DNA of 64,000 nt. Origin: Colwellia sp. MB3u-45 (GTDB lineage: Bacteria; Pseudomonadota; Gammaproteobacteria; Enterobacterales; Alteromonadaceae). A program made the position numbers and the translations under genes. The first letter of the stretch is position 1; the number at the start of each line of letters is the position of its first letter. The stretch is from the NCBI RefSeq assembly GCF_014077005.1, contig NZ_JACGVC010000053.1:186001-250000 (forward strand). Direction: 5' to 3'. The notes under the pieces were generated by a model. The model ran no database searches. It was not told the origin of the DNA and was given only the letters and a program-made list of their open reading frames with translations. Shown in pieces: positions 35,098 through 43,786 of the stretch.

Positions 35098-36582
35098 ATG
35101 AGCGATAAAAAACCACCCGAGCAAACCAAAGCCGATAATAATACTTCAGCGGTTGACAGCCAGGTTGAACATCAAGCCGACTTATCTGCGTCTTCGAATA
35201 AACTGGCAACGGCTGATAATCCAGAAAAATCTCCAGATAAAGCTGATAATATAACTGAAGCTAAAACAAAGGCCACTGCTGCACAAAGCAGCAGGGAGAC
35301 TCAGCCATCATCAAATAAAAACCATGATAAGAGCACCGCATCTGTGAAAAACACCGCATCTAGCACATCAAGTAAGTCGACAACTGCCGGTACGGCAACG
35401 CTGGCAGAAAAAAGCACAGCAAGCCATGCTAAGCAAAGTACGCAGAAAACTTCAAAAACGGCAGTGGTAGCATTAATTATTGCATTATTGGCTATTGCCG
35501 CCAGTGCGGGTCACTATTATTGGAGTGAACAACAAAAAGCTCAATATAACTTGCAACTTAATGAGCTTGTAAAACGCCAATTAGTCGAAAATCAGCAGCA
35601 AATTGCCCAACAACTGTTAGACAATAAACAGCGTATTGCTCAGCAATTCTCACAAAGTAAACAAGCAAGTACTGCTGAGCTAAACGCGCTGCGTAAAAAC
35701 TTTGAACAAGGTGAGAACTTGACAAAAAGTCACAGTGAAACGCTGGCACAATTACAGCAGCAAGTGGCAAGTTTAAGTAACAACCAACCTAGTGATTGGT
35801 TGTTACAAGAAGCGGAATACCTTATTCGAGTCGCGTCAAGAAGCCTGTGGTTAGAAAAAGAAACCAGTGCCGCTATTAGTTTACTTAATGACGCTGACTT
35901 ACGTATTAAACAATTAAATGACCCCCAGTTTTTCGCCTTGCGTCAAATTATTCAGCAGGATATCGCCAAGCTAGCATTACTACCGACACTAACAACAGAT
36001 AACGCTATTTTAAAACTGATGACATTGGCTCAACAAACTCAGCAATTAGCGTTAATAAAGACTCATACTTCAGCAAATAATGACCAAAAAATCGATGATG
36101 AATTAAGCGAAAATCCTAGTGATTGGCGGGAGAATCTTGCTAAAACATGGCACAGTATCACGGCTAAATTTCTTACTATTAGTAAAAAATCAGCAGATTC
36201 GAAACCATTAATGTCTCCCGGGTTTACACAAAACTTACGTGAAAATTTAAATTTGAAGTTACAAACTGCCATATGGGCGGCCAGTAAAATGAATCAAGAA
36301 ATTTATCAGCAAGCGCTAATTGAAATTAATCATTGGCTCAAAGATTATTTTGATATGAGCGATATTGGTAACCAGAACTTCTCAAATACTATTCTAAAGT
36401 TACAAAATGAAGTTATTAGCGCTGAATACCCGAATAGATTAGATTCTCTAGCAGCAGTTAGACAGTTATTATCTACTAAAAAGCAGCTTGTGGTACCTTC
36501 GAAAGAAAAGCCCAGTGCGGCTCAAGCATCAAAAGAAAGCATTACTGAACCGGTTGCTGTTGATCAGCAAGAGGGCGCGTAA
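35098..36582 (+). CDS. hemX: HemX family membrane protein
   Basis: A 494-residue single-pass inner-membrane protein. Residues 1-120 are a low-complexity Ser/Ala/Lys/Asp/Thr-rich cytosolic tail. One transmembrane helix (TAVVALIIALLAIAASAGHYYW, about 121-142) follows. Then come a Gln-rich coiled coil (about 143-230) and the conserved periplasmic domain with DWLLQEAEYLIRVASRSLWLEKETSAAISLLNDAD. It is named for position in the heme operon; despite old annotation as a methyltransferase it has no SAM-binding site. The tail is much longer than the C-terminal conservation needs. It overlaps hemY by one base (TAATG). Confidence 0.9.
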   Translation: MSDKKPPEQTKADNNTSAVDSQVEHQADLSASSNKLATADNPEKSPDKADNITEAKTKATAAQSSRETQPSSNKNHDKSTASVKNTASSTSSKSTTAGTATLAEKSTASHAKQSTQKTSKTAVVALIIALLAIAASAGHYYWSEQQKAQYNLQLNELVKRQLVENQQQIAQQLLDNKQRIAQQFSQSKQASTAELNALRKNFEQGENLTKSHSETLAQLQQQVASLSNNQPSDWLLQEAEYLIRVASRSLWLEKETSAAISLLNDADLRIKQLNDPQFFALRQIIQQDIAKLALLPTLTTDNAILKLMTLAQQTQQLALIKTHTSANNDQKIDDELSENPSDWRENLAKTWHSITAKFLTISKKSADSKPLMSPGFTQNLRENLNLKLQTAIWAASKMNQEIYQQALIEINHWLKDYFDMSDIGNQNFSNTILKLQNEVISAEYPNRLDSLAAVRQLLSTKKQLVVPSKEKPSAAQASKESITEPVAVDQQEGA

Positions 36583-37772
36583 TGATAAAAATAATTATAC
36601 TGATCGTTTTCATTATCGCATTAGTCGCGGTTGCTCCAACACTTATTAGTGACCCTGGTTATATGCAAATATCCTTTGGTGGCACTGTGATAGAATCGAC
36701 TGTGGTTGCTGGCGTTATCATGCTAACGCTGATTTTTATTACCTTACTGCTTAGCCTTAAATTTTTCCGTGGCGGGCTAAATTTTAGCTTCGGCGCTTGG
36801 AATAAAATTGCTTTTGCTAGTCGTCGACGTGCGCTGAAAGATTTTAACCAAGGCATTGCAGCCTATGTGTTAGGTGACTATAAACAAGCAGAGCACTTAT
36901 TAGCTAAATCATCAGCTAAGGCATCATCTTTTGAGCAAATCGCTTACCTTGTTGCCGCAGATGCTGCGCAAAAACAAGCGTTAAAACCAAACACCGACCA
37001 CTATTTATCCTTGCTAGAACAAACCACTAGCAGCTTAAAAGACCCAGGGTTAGAAACGGTATTAATTAAAATTAAATTACTGATCGGTCAGCATAATTAC
37101 CCACAAGCACGTACTGTGATCGATCAATACCATAAGCATATCGGGCATGACGCAAGGCTGTTATCGTTAGAAATAGAGTTAAGCTTAATTGAACAGCGTT
37201 TTGACTATGTTATTAAGCAGTTAAATACAGCCGAAAAACAAAAGTCGATTAGTGAAAAAACTATCACGCAATGGCAACAGCAAGCTTTTTACGGCGCTTT
37301 TAATAGCCAAATTAAACAACATGATAATAATGCTTTGATGGATTATTATCAGCAACTGCCGAAGAAAGTGAAGCAATCAGAAACAGTCGTGCTTGCTTAT
37401 TGTCAGGTCTTAGCAGAAAACCAAGTTAATGCACCTTTAGCCAAACTATTATTACCAATAATAAAGAAAGGGGCGGCAATTAACCTGTTAAAAGCGGTCA
37501 GAACATTACCTATTACCCAAGCTGATGAGTTAATGGCGGCGGCACAGAAACACTTACACAGTGCGCCACAAAATGCTCTTTGGTTGTCATTGGTTGCCCA
37601 CTTTGCCAAGGTTTCACAGCAATGGCTGTTAGCAGAAAAGGCATTTAATAGCTTAGTTAACTTGGAAGAGAAGCAGTATGATAAAGTCGATTTACTGGCT
37701 TTTTCACAAGTTCTTGAACACCAAGGACAACTTGAAAAGGCGAATCAAGTCCTGAGAAAAATTCACGCATAA
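36582..37772 (+). CDS. hemY: HemY family TPR membrane protein
   Basis: A 396-residue inner-membrane protein with two N-terminal transmembrane helices (about 3-25 and 40-64) around a short periplasmic loop DPGYMQISFGGTVIEST. The SRRRALKDFNQGIAAYVLGDYKQAEHLLAKSS motif begins a TPR-rich cytosolic part. E. coli HemY (398 residues) is linked to heme synthesis but its biochemical role is unresolved. It is not the protoporphyrinogen oxidase of Bacillus that shares the name. Last gene of hemCDXY; the converging arfA hairpins lie about 50 bases beyond. Confidence 0.92.
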   Translation: MIKIIILIVFIIALVAVAPTLISDPGYMQISFGGTVIESTVVAGVIMLTLIFITLLLSLKFFRGGLNFSFGAWNKIAFASRRRALKDFNQGIAAYVLGDYKQAEHLLAKSSAKASSFEQIAYLVAADAAQKQALKPNTDHYLSLLEQTTSSLKDPGLETVLIKIKLLIGQHNYPQARTVIDQYHKHIGHDARLLSLEIELSLIEQRFDYVIKQLNTAEKQKSISEKTITQWQQQAFYGAFNSQIKQHDNNALMDYYQQLPKKVKQSETVVLAYCQVLAENQVNAPLAKLLLPIIKKGAAINLLKAVRTLPITQADELMAAAQKHLHSAPQNALWLSLVAHFAKVSQQWLLAEKAFNSLVNLEEKQYDKVDLLAFSQVLEHQGQLEKANQVLRKIHA

Positions 37773-37823
37773 TCACTCGCGCCTAACACACTGATCAGCA
37801 GTAGGTAAATGTATAAAGCTTAA

Positions 37824-37888
37824 AAGCCCTATTTAATAATGGTTACAACCTAAGGGCTTAAACCGCTATTAAATAGGACTCTTGTCCT
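37824..37888 (-). terminator. Nested alternative hairpins at the 3' end of arfA
   Basis: Three inverted repeats share bases. AGGAC/GTCCT (37875-37879, 37884-37888) lies inside the arfA frame. CCTATTTAATA/TATTAAATAGG (37828-37838, 37867-37877) is an 11-bp perfect stem. AAGCCCT/AGGGCTT (37824-37830, 37853-37859) overlaps the stop codon and is followed by TTTTA on the minus strand. They cannot all form together. The last may also end hemY transcription. Confidence 0.65.
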
Positions 37889-38061
37889 TTATGTTTTTGT
37901 GTTCTTTGATAAGCACCCTTACCTTTTTTAGCGGTAACTATTTGCTGTTTATACAATCTGGACGTAACAACAGCGGCTAAAAAATTATCTTTAATAACCC
38001 CACGGCCTAATTCACAACCACCTTGATTTTCTTGGTGTTTTTTTACTTTAGTCTTAGTCAT
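37858..38061 (-). CDS. arfA: Alternative ribosome-rescue factor ArfA
   Basis: A small basic protein that rescues stalled ribosomes with RF2 when tmRNA fails. The 67 residues contain GRGVIKDNFLAAVVTSRLYKQQIVTAKKGKGAYQR, matching the conserved IKDN...KKGKG core of E. coli ArfA. An N-terminal charged extension (MTKTKVKKHQENQGG) precedes it. In known species the mRNA is cut or terminated inside the frame so that ArfA is itself made from a nonstop message and kept low by tmRNA. The hairpins at 37824-37888 overlap the last codons and the stop, which fits that logic. Convergent with hemY. Confidence 0.9.
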   Translation of the reverse strand: MTKTKVKKHQENQGGCELGRGVIKDNFLAAVVTSRLYKQQIVTAKKGKGAYQRTQKHKGQESYLIAV

Positions 38062-38203
38062 ATTCGTTTACCTTTTACTTGGTTTATTAAGTTAAATTAC
38101 TACAAAATTATTGCTTCGCAGCCAAAACGCGCAGAGTATATACGAATCAAAAAATTATGCAAAAATTTTAAATAAGATTAATTAATTACCATCATAAAAA
38201 CTT

Positions 38204-38881
38204 ATGAAAAATAATAATGTAATAAAAATTAAAGCCGTCGCCCGTCATCATGGTTTATTTATCACCTTAACTGGGTTTATAGCTTTACTTATTATGGCTT
38301 GGCTATGCAGCTATTATTGGCAGCAAGCCCGCTTTCCTTTGATGTTTATGGTCCTCGCTTGCTTAGTGACGATATTTATCGGTTTACTAAAGTTAGCTGA
38401 ACCAGCACACAGCTTGATCCTGACAGCTGAAACCTTAACTTTTCATCATCGTCATGGTCGTTGGCAATTTAATTGGCAACAGATCCGCAACCTACATTGC
38501 GTGACCAATACGGTCGGCCTCAGCCGTGAAGAATTAAATTACGTTGGCATAAAACTAAGTTCGATAGATAGCCTAGCAAACAATATCTCGCTGCGTTTAG
38601 CCAACCGAATGATCCACGAACAAAAGCCCCTAATTCACTATTGTATTAAGCATCAATTGCTAACCTTTGAGCAAGGTATTTTAAATTTTGAACCTTACGT
38701 TTTAAAGGATGGTAGCATCATTAAAGGGCCATTAGCCGCTTTTATGCATCATAGTGAGGTATTGCATCATGCACTTGGCGCGCACCTATTTATTGCCGCA
38801 AGCAATTTAAATGACTCAATTGACGACTTTGTATTTTTGGCAAATACATACTTAGCTAATGCGAAAGAAGCCTATAGTTAA
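38204..38881 (+). CDS. DUF2982 family membrane protein
   Basis: A 225-residue protein with two adjacent transmembrane helices near the N-terminus (about 17-37 and 43-62). A cytosolic domain follows, beginning with a strand pair that reads HSLILTAETLTFHHRHGRWQFNWQQIRNLHCV, a PH-like pattern. FVFLANTYLANAKEAYS ends it. It fits the DUF2982 family of marine gammaproteobacteria, role unknown. The ATG is preceded only by AT-rich sequence. Not in an operon: arfA lies divergent and a 325-base empty stretch follows. Confidence 0.75.
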   Translation: MKNNNVIKIKAVARHHGLFITLTGFIALLIMAWLCSYYWQQARFPLMFMVLACLVTIFIGLLKLAEPAHSLILTAETLTFHHRHGRWQFNWQQIRNLHCVTNTVGLSREELNYVGIKLSSIDSLANNISLRLANRMIHEQKPLIHYCIKHQLLTFEQGILNFEPYVLKDGSIIKGPLAAFMHHSEVLHHALGAHLFIAASNLNDSIDDFVFLANTYLANAKEAYS

Positions 38882-39206
38882 TATCAACGTTGTTTAATTT
38901 GTAACAACTGAAATTGAATTATTCATTCTTCGCTAAACCACTGTTGGTTCCAAGCTGCCCTTAAGGGCATAAACCTAATATTATTTATGAGTATACGCAT
39001 ATAGTGAGCATCAATAATTTTTAAAACAATCTCTGTAAATGATACATGTCTCAACCCTGATGAGCAGCCAGACATGCAAGTTTGGCATTTGCACCTTATA
39101 TCTGTTCTATGAGGTTTATGATTTAGTTGTGCGCAGAAAATAAATTAAGGCTGATGTTTATTGTTTAAACCTAAGCATTCACGTCCATGTGTTCAACAAA
39201 ATAGCC
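38882..39206. other. Intergenic region of 325 bases
   Basis: It lies between the convergent DUF2982 gene and fre. TGCCCTTAAGGGCA (38956-38969) is a 14-bp perfect palindrome without a spacer or T-run. No open frame with coding features was seen. Confidence 0.4.
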
Positions 39207-39239
39207 CTTTTATTTAATAAAATTGTTATTAAATAAAAG
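39207..39239 (-). repeat. 13-bp perfect hairpin containing the fre stop codon
   Basis: CTTTTATTTAATA (39207-39219) and TATTAAATAAAAG (39227-39239) pair perfectly around a 7-nt loop. The fre stop TAA (39231-39229) lies in the 5' arm of the RNA stem. The stem is almost all A-T and no T-run follows. Confidence 0.7.
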
Positions 39240-39924
39240 CAAAGGCATCAGCATACATATGTTCAATTAATGCGCCTTTTTTAACAAAGTCTTCACGCAC
39301 GGCAGCGACCATTTCAAAACGGCCAGCTAAGTAAATGTCATAATCGACTAAGTTGTTAACTTCTGCCATCACCACTTTATGTACCATGCCTGTGCGACCT
39401 TGCCAATCATCATTCGGCGCTTCAATTACAGGGGTAAATTTACCATTGGGTAACTTATTAATGATGGCCGCTGTTTGCTCTAGCTCATAACACGCACTTG
39501 GGTCACGTAAGCCCCAGTAAACGATAACTTCACGTTCAGAATGCTGTAATGCTAAATATTCAAACATAGATTTTATGTATGAGAATCCTGTACCACCGGC
39601 AATAAGTAATAATGGGCGTGTACTTTCTTCGCGCAATTGCGCATTACCTAACGGCATTTCGATGGTAACTTCAGTGTTGGCTTTAATGTGCTCAATAACT
39701 TGCATTGGATAACTGTCTGAGCCAAAAGCACCAATTTGTAATTCAATTAATTGTGCACCTGGGGCACTAGCAATTGAAAAAGGGCGTTTATCATCGTCAC
39801 TCATTACAAAATTTAAATATTGTCCGGCAGAAAAATCAACAGGCTGACTTGGCTTTAAAAGCGCCTTATAAACATGCTCTGTTAATGGTGTTAACGACGC
39901 TACCTGACATGTAATCACTTTCAT
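39229..39924 (-). CDS. fre: NAD(P)H-flavin reductase Fre
   Basis: Reduces free FMN, FAD or riboflavin with NAD(P)H, feeding ferric reduction and other flavin-dependent reactions. The 231 residues (233 in E. coli) show the flavin-binding RPFSIASAPG, the pyridine nucleotide site LLLIAGGTGFSYIKSM and the C-terminal YLAGRFEMVAAVREDFVKKGALIEHMYADAFAF. It lies alone on the minus strand in a gene-poor stretch. Its last codons form one arm of a long hairpin. Confidence 0.95.
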   Translation of the reverse strand: MKVITCQVASLTPLTEHVYKALLKPSQPVDFSAGQYLNFVMSDDDKRPFSIASAPGAQLIELQIGAFGSDSYPMQVIEHIKANTEVTIEMPLGNAQLREESTRPLLLIAGGTGFSYIKSMFEYLALQHSEREVIVYWGLRDPSACYELEQTAAIINKLPNGKFTPVIEAPNDDWQGRTGMVHKVVMAEVNNLVDYDIYLAGRFEMVAAVREDFVKKGALIEHMYADAFAFI

Positions 39925-40512
39925 TTATTTTGTACCTTATTACTGCCTGCTGGTTATTTTGCTACAGTATTATTAGTGTATGAGTTACAGCAATTAGACG
40001 AACTAAATACTGTTTTTAAATGGTCTGACTAAGAGATTTTAGTTCTGCTAATTTCTCTAATGGATTGATGAAATCTTTTAAACTACTCTATTAGAATTGA
40101 ACCAAAAATTTGTCGGTATTATAACGGTTGAAAGATAAAATCCCTAATTGATAGTAATATGATGTAAATTATTTTTTGACTCTGATCGTCATTGCAATAC
40201 TAAAGCTGCTTTATACCCGCTCGATTGATGCTGAGAATACCGTTCCTAGCGACCTCGGTAATGACTCCCATACAACTCGACTAATTTACAGCCATCTAAG
40301 AACAGCACTTCTCGACATGAATAAATCCTCATACTTGGAGTTAGAATAACAAAAAAAACAAAACAAAGCAGGAGCATATTATTGAGCAATAGCGGGCAAG
40401 CGTGATTGAAAGTAACACGGATATCAAATGTTTAGGCAAACTTAGCCGCAGCCATTATTTTTTCAATTACTTTTCAATTGTATAAGCAGGTAATTTTATT
40501 GCTGATATAAAA
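39925..40512. other. 588-base gene-free region upstream of fre
   Basis: No convincing open frame on either strand. The segment 40188-40265 is less AT-rich than its surroundings and bounded by inverted ends (listed separately). The rest is AT-rich. It should contain the fre promoter near 39950-40000; rho terminates at its far edge. Confidence 0.5.
40188..40265. repeat. Candidate small palindromic (MITE-like) element, 78 bp
   Basis: The segment starts with GTCATT (40188-40193) and ends with AATGAC (40260-40265). It contains TACCG/CGGTA arms (40238-40242, 40256-40260). Its ends recall the dispersed GTCATT-type palindromic repeats of gammaproteobacterial intergenic DNA. With one copy visible this cannot be confirmed here. 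Confidence 0.3.
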
Positions 40513-40532
40513 ATGCCAGCATTTGCTGGCAT
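40513..40532 (-). terminator. Rho-independent terminator of rho
   Basis: ATGCCAGCA/TGCTGGCAT form a 9-bp perfect stem, followed on the minus strand by TTTTTAT. It lies 25 bases past the rho stop. Confidence 0.92.
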
Positions 40533-40556
40533 CATTAAACAATGTTTATCTTGGTA

Positions 40557-41816
40557 TTACTGGCGCTTCATTGAATCAAAAAACTCATTATTAGTTTTTG
40601 TCATCGCCAGTTTATCAATCATGAATTCCATCGCGTCAATTTCACCCATTTCATGGACGATTTTACGTAATATCCACATTTTTTGTAATTCATCAGGCTT
40701 AGTTAATAGCTCTTCGCGACGTGTGCCACTGCGGTTAAAATGAATGGCTGGGAAAACACGTTTTTCCGCAATTTTGCGTGATAAGTGTAGTTCCATATTA
40801 CCTGTGCCTTTAAACTCTTCGTAGATAACTTCATCCATTTTAGAGCCAGTATCAACAAGGGCTGTTGCTATGATGGTTAAGCTACCGCCTTCTTCAATAT
40901 TACGCGCTGCACCGAAAAAGCGTTTTGGACGATGTAAGGCATTGGCATCAACACCACCGGTTAATATTTTACCTGATGATGGAATAACCGTATTGTATGC
41001 ACGTGCTAGTCGAGTAATTGAATCTAGTAAAATAACCACATCTTTTTTATGTTCAACTAAACGTTTTGCCTTTTCAATAACCATTTCTGCTACTTGAACA
41101 TGACGACTCGCTGGCTCATCAAAGGTAGAAGCAATAACTTCACCTTTAACTAAGCGCTGCATTTCTGTTACTTCTTCCGGGCGCTCATCAATAAGTAATA
41201 CCATTAATTCAGCATCAGGATGATTATGGGCAATGCTTTGGGCAATATTTTGTAGTAATAAAGTTTTACCCGCTTTTGGTGGTGCAACGATCAAACCACG
41301 TTGTCCTTTACCAATCGGTGAAGCTAAATCTAACACACGTGCGGTAATATCTTCAGTCGAACCGTTACCGCGTTCCATCGTCATACGGTTGGTTGGGTGA
41401 ATAGGTGTTAGGTTTTCAAAAAGAATTTTATTACGAGAATTTTCAGGTCGATCAAAGTTAACTTCATTAACTTTTAATAGTGCAAAATAACGTTCGCCAT
41501 CTTTTGGTGGGCGAATTTTACCGTTAATAGTATCGCCGGTACGCATACTAAATCGGCGTATTTGGCTTGGTGATACATAAATATCATCAGGACCGGCTAA
41601 ATAAGAAGAATCTGCTGATCGCAAAAAGCCAAAGCCATCTTGTAGAATTTCTAAAACACCACTACCAAAAATATCTTCACCACTTTTAGCATGGGCTTTT
41701 AAAATGGCAAAAATAATGTCTTGCTTGCGATTACGAGCCAAATGCTCCAATTTCATTGATTCTGCGAGCTGAATTAGTTCGCTGATCGACTTTTCTTTAA
41801 GTTCATTAAGATTCAT
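40557..41816 (-). CDS. rho: Transcription termination factor Rho
   Basis: A hexameric RNA-dependent ATPase ending untranslated transcripts. It has 419 residues, the same as E. coli, with no insertion domain. The opening is [19 protein letters not shown]. The primary RNA-binding fold contains [29 protein letters not shown]. Walker A is PPKAGKT (179-185), Walker [17 protein letters not shown], and the secondary-site loop [20 protein letters not shown]. It lies 187 bases downstream of trxA behind a strong terminator. That leader may carry autoregulation; I could not identify a rhoL-like leader peptide. Confidence 0.99.
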   Translation of the reverse strand: MNLNELKEKSISELIQLAESMKLEHLARNRKQDIIFAILKAHAKSGEDIFGSGVLEILQDGFGFLRSADSSYLAGPDDIYVSPSQIRRFSMRTGDTINGKIRPPKDGERYFALLKVNEVNFDRPENSRNKILFENLTPIHPTNRMTMERGNGSTEDITARVLDLASPIGKGQRGLIVAPPKAGKTLLLQNIAQSIAHNHPDAELMVLLIDERPEEVTEMQRLVKGEVIASTFDEPASRHVQVAEMVIEKAKRLVEHKKDVVILLDSITRLARAYNTVIPSSGKILTGGVDANALHRPKRFFGAARNIEEGGSLTIIATALVDTGSKMDEVIYEEFKGTGNMELHLSRKIAEKRVFPAIHFNRSGTRREELLTKPDELQKMWILRKIVHEMGEIDAMEFMIDKLAMTKTNNEFFDSMKRQ

Positions 41817-41975
41817 AGTGGTGGGTTCTTAGACTATTTAGGTTGTTATGCTGCGCCGTTTGGCGATTTAGGATGTTTGAGTATGGTGTTGAGATGTTCT
41901 TTTGTTCGAAATCTAAATTTAGCATTAAAAAGCAAAGCCGTAAAGGATCACTTAGTTGATCTTTAGCTAAAAAAC

Positions 41976-42003
41976 AAAAAGGCCCGATCATTCGGGCCTT
42001 TTT
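41976..42003. terminator. Bidirectional terminator behind trxA
   Basis: The 12-bp perfect stem AAAAAGGCCCGA/TCGGGCCTTTTT has a TCAT loop, and T-rich sequence follows on both strands. It begins at the trxA stop codon and separates trxA from the rho leader. Confidence 0.93.
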
Positions 42004-42330
42004 TTATAAATTCTTATCAATAAACTCTTTTAATTGAGTTTTTGATAACGCACCAACTTTAGTGTCAGCGACAACGCCATCTTTAAATAGTAACAGCGTA
42101 GGAATACCACGAATGCCATATTTAGGTGGAGTGTTAGAATTTTGATCAATGTTTAATTTACCGATAGTTAATTTACCAGCATATTCTTCAGCAACGTCAT
42201 TTAACAACGGCGCGATCATTTTACATGGTCCACACCATTCAGCCCAAAAATCAACTAGGACTAAACCTGATGCATTGATTACATCAGTGTCAAAACTATC
42301 ATCTGTTAACTGAACAATTTTATCGCTCAT
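42004..42330 (-). CDS. trxA: Thioredoxin TrxA
   Basis: A 108-residue cytosolic disulfide reductant, close to E. coli TrxA (109). The active site is EWCGPCKM with C33 and C36. The cis-proline loop is [14 protein letters not shown], and the core aspartate lies in [12 protein letters not shown]-like sequence precedes the ATG. The trxA-rho neighbourhood with rhlB-gppA divergent is the classical gammaproteobacterial one. Confidence 0.98.
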   Translation of the reverse strand: MSDKIVQLTDDSFDTDVINASGLVLVDFWAEWCGPCKMIAPLLNDVAEEYAGKLTIGKLNIDQNSNTPPKYGIRGIPTLLLFKDGVVADTKVGALSKTQLKEFIDKNL

Positions 42331-42517
42331 TTATATCTCCATTAAAGGTGGCCTATCGCCAATTGTTTAAGATTATACCTTCATCACCATTAATTACCAA
42401 CATTGATATATAACAGTTATCGACGTTTTATTTCAAAATCAACTAATGCTATCAATTTATTAAGGCTTTTATGTGAATCTAATTTTTATTAATAGCGTAA
42501 CCTGTTAAGCTAGCGGT

Positions 42518-43783
42518 ATGAAAAAAACACACTTAACAGAAATAAAGTTCTCCGAACTTAAGCTCGAGCCTACCGTGGTAAACGGCCTCGAATCAATGGG
42601 CTTTGAATATTGTACTGCAATTCAAGCAAAGTCTCTTCCTATACTCATGACGGGCAAAGATATTGCCGGTCAAGCGCAAACTGGTGAAGGTAAAACTATT
42701 GCCTTTTTAGCGGCAACATTTCATCATTTATTACAGAAAAAAGATGTTAGCCACAATCAACCGCGTGCCTTAATTATGGCGCCAACACGTGAGCTTGCAA
42801 TTCAAATTCATCGCGATGCCATTGAAATGGCAAAAAGTACCGGGTTACGCCTTGGTATTGTATATGGTGGTGAAGGTTACGAAAGTCAACGCCAAGAACT
42901 TGAACAAGGTGTAGATATTTTAATCGGCACTTGTGGCCGCTTACTTGATTACTTAAAACAAGGTATTTATAACCTTAGTAATATCGAAGTTGTGGTACTT
43001 GATGAAGCGGATCGTATGTTCGATTTAGGCTTTATTAAAGACATTCGTTATATGTTTGGAAAAATGCCAACAGCGACTGAGCGTTTAAGCATGCTATTTT
43101 CTGCTACCTTATCTTTTCGGGTTAAAGAATTAGCTTTTGAACACATGAACGATCCTGACAGTGTTGAAGTAGAACCTGACCAGAAAACCAATGTTCGTAT
43201 TTCTGAAGAGCTATTTTATCCTTCTAACGAAGATAAAATGTCTTTACTACAAACATTGATTGAAGAAGATTGGCCAGACAAAGCGATTATTTTTGCCAAT
43301 ACTAAACATGTTTGTGAAAAAATATATGCCCACCTTGAAGCGGATAATATTCGCGTAGGTATGCTTACCGGTGACGTTATTCAAAAGAAACGTCTGAAAA
43401 TTTTAGAGCAATTTACCGCGGGGCAACTTGATGTTTTAGTCGCTACCGATGTAGCAGCACGTGGTTTACATATTGAAGCCGTGACTCATGTATTTAATTA
43501 CGACTTACCTGATGACTGTGAAGATTATGTACATCGTATTGGCCGTACAGGCCGAGCGGGTGCTACTGGCCATGCCATTAGTTTAGCATGCGAGCAATAT
43601 GTTTTTAATTTACCCGCAATTGAAAGCTACATTGATCATTCATTACCTGTCAGTAAATATAATCATGATGCGCTATTGACCGACTTACCAAGACCTAAAC
43701 CGCGCCCGCGTCGTCATAAGCCTCACAATGGTGGCCAAAATCGAAGCCGCAATCCAGGTACTAGGCCTCAAAGGAACAGCTAA
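42518..43783 (+). CDS. rhlB: ATP-dependent RNA helicase RhlB
   Basis: DEAD-box helicase of the RNA degradosome. It has 421 residues, the same as E. coli. Motifs: [14 protein letters not shown] (Q), AQTGEGKT (I, with the RhlB-typical glutamate), [30 protein letters not shown], and [10 protein letters not shown]. The basic tail [20 protein letters not shown] binds RNA or RNase E. It is divergent from trxA; gppA follows after three bases, making a two-gene operon. Confidence 0.96.
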   Translation: MKKTHLTEIKFSELKLEPTVVNGLESMGFEYCTAIQAKSLPILMTGKDIAGQAQTGEGKTIAFLAATFHHLLQKKDVSHNQPRALIMAPTRELAIQIHRDAIEMAKSTGLRLGIVYGGEGYESQRQELEQGVDILIGTCGRLLDYLKQGIYNLSNIEVVVLDEADRMFDLGFIKDIRYMFGKMPTATERLSMLFSATLSFRVKELAFEHMNDPDSVEVEPDQKTNVRISEELFYPSNEDKMSLLQTLIEEDWPDKAIIFANTKHVCEKIYAHLEADNIRVGMLTGDVIQKKRLKILEQFTAGQLDVLVATDVAARGLHIEAVTHVFNYDLPDDCEDYVHRIGRTGRAGATGHAISLACEQYVFNLPAIESYIDHSLPVSKYNHDALLTDLPRPKPRPRRHKPHNGGQNRSRNPGTRPQRNS

Positions 43784-43786
43784 TTA

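Noticed and set aside
41806-41991. 61-codon frame upstream of rho as a rhoL leader peptide
   Set aside because: It starts within the trxA terminator and overlaps the rho start; no similarity to the known rho leader peptide.
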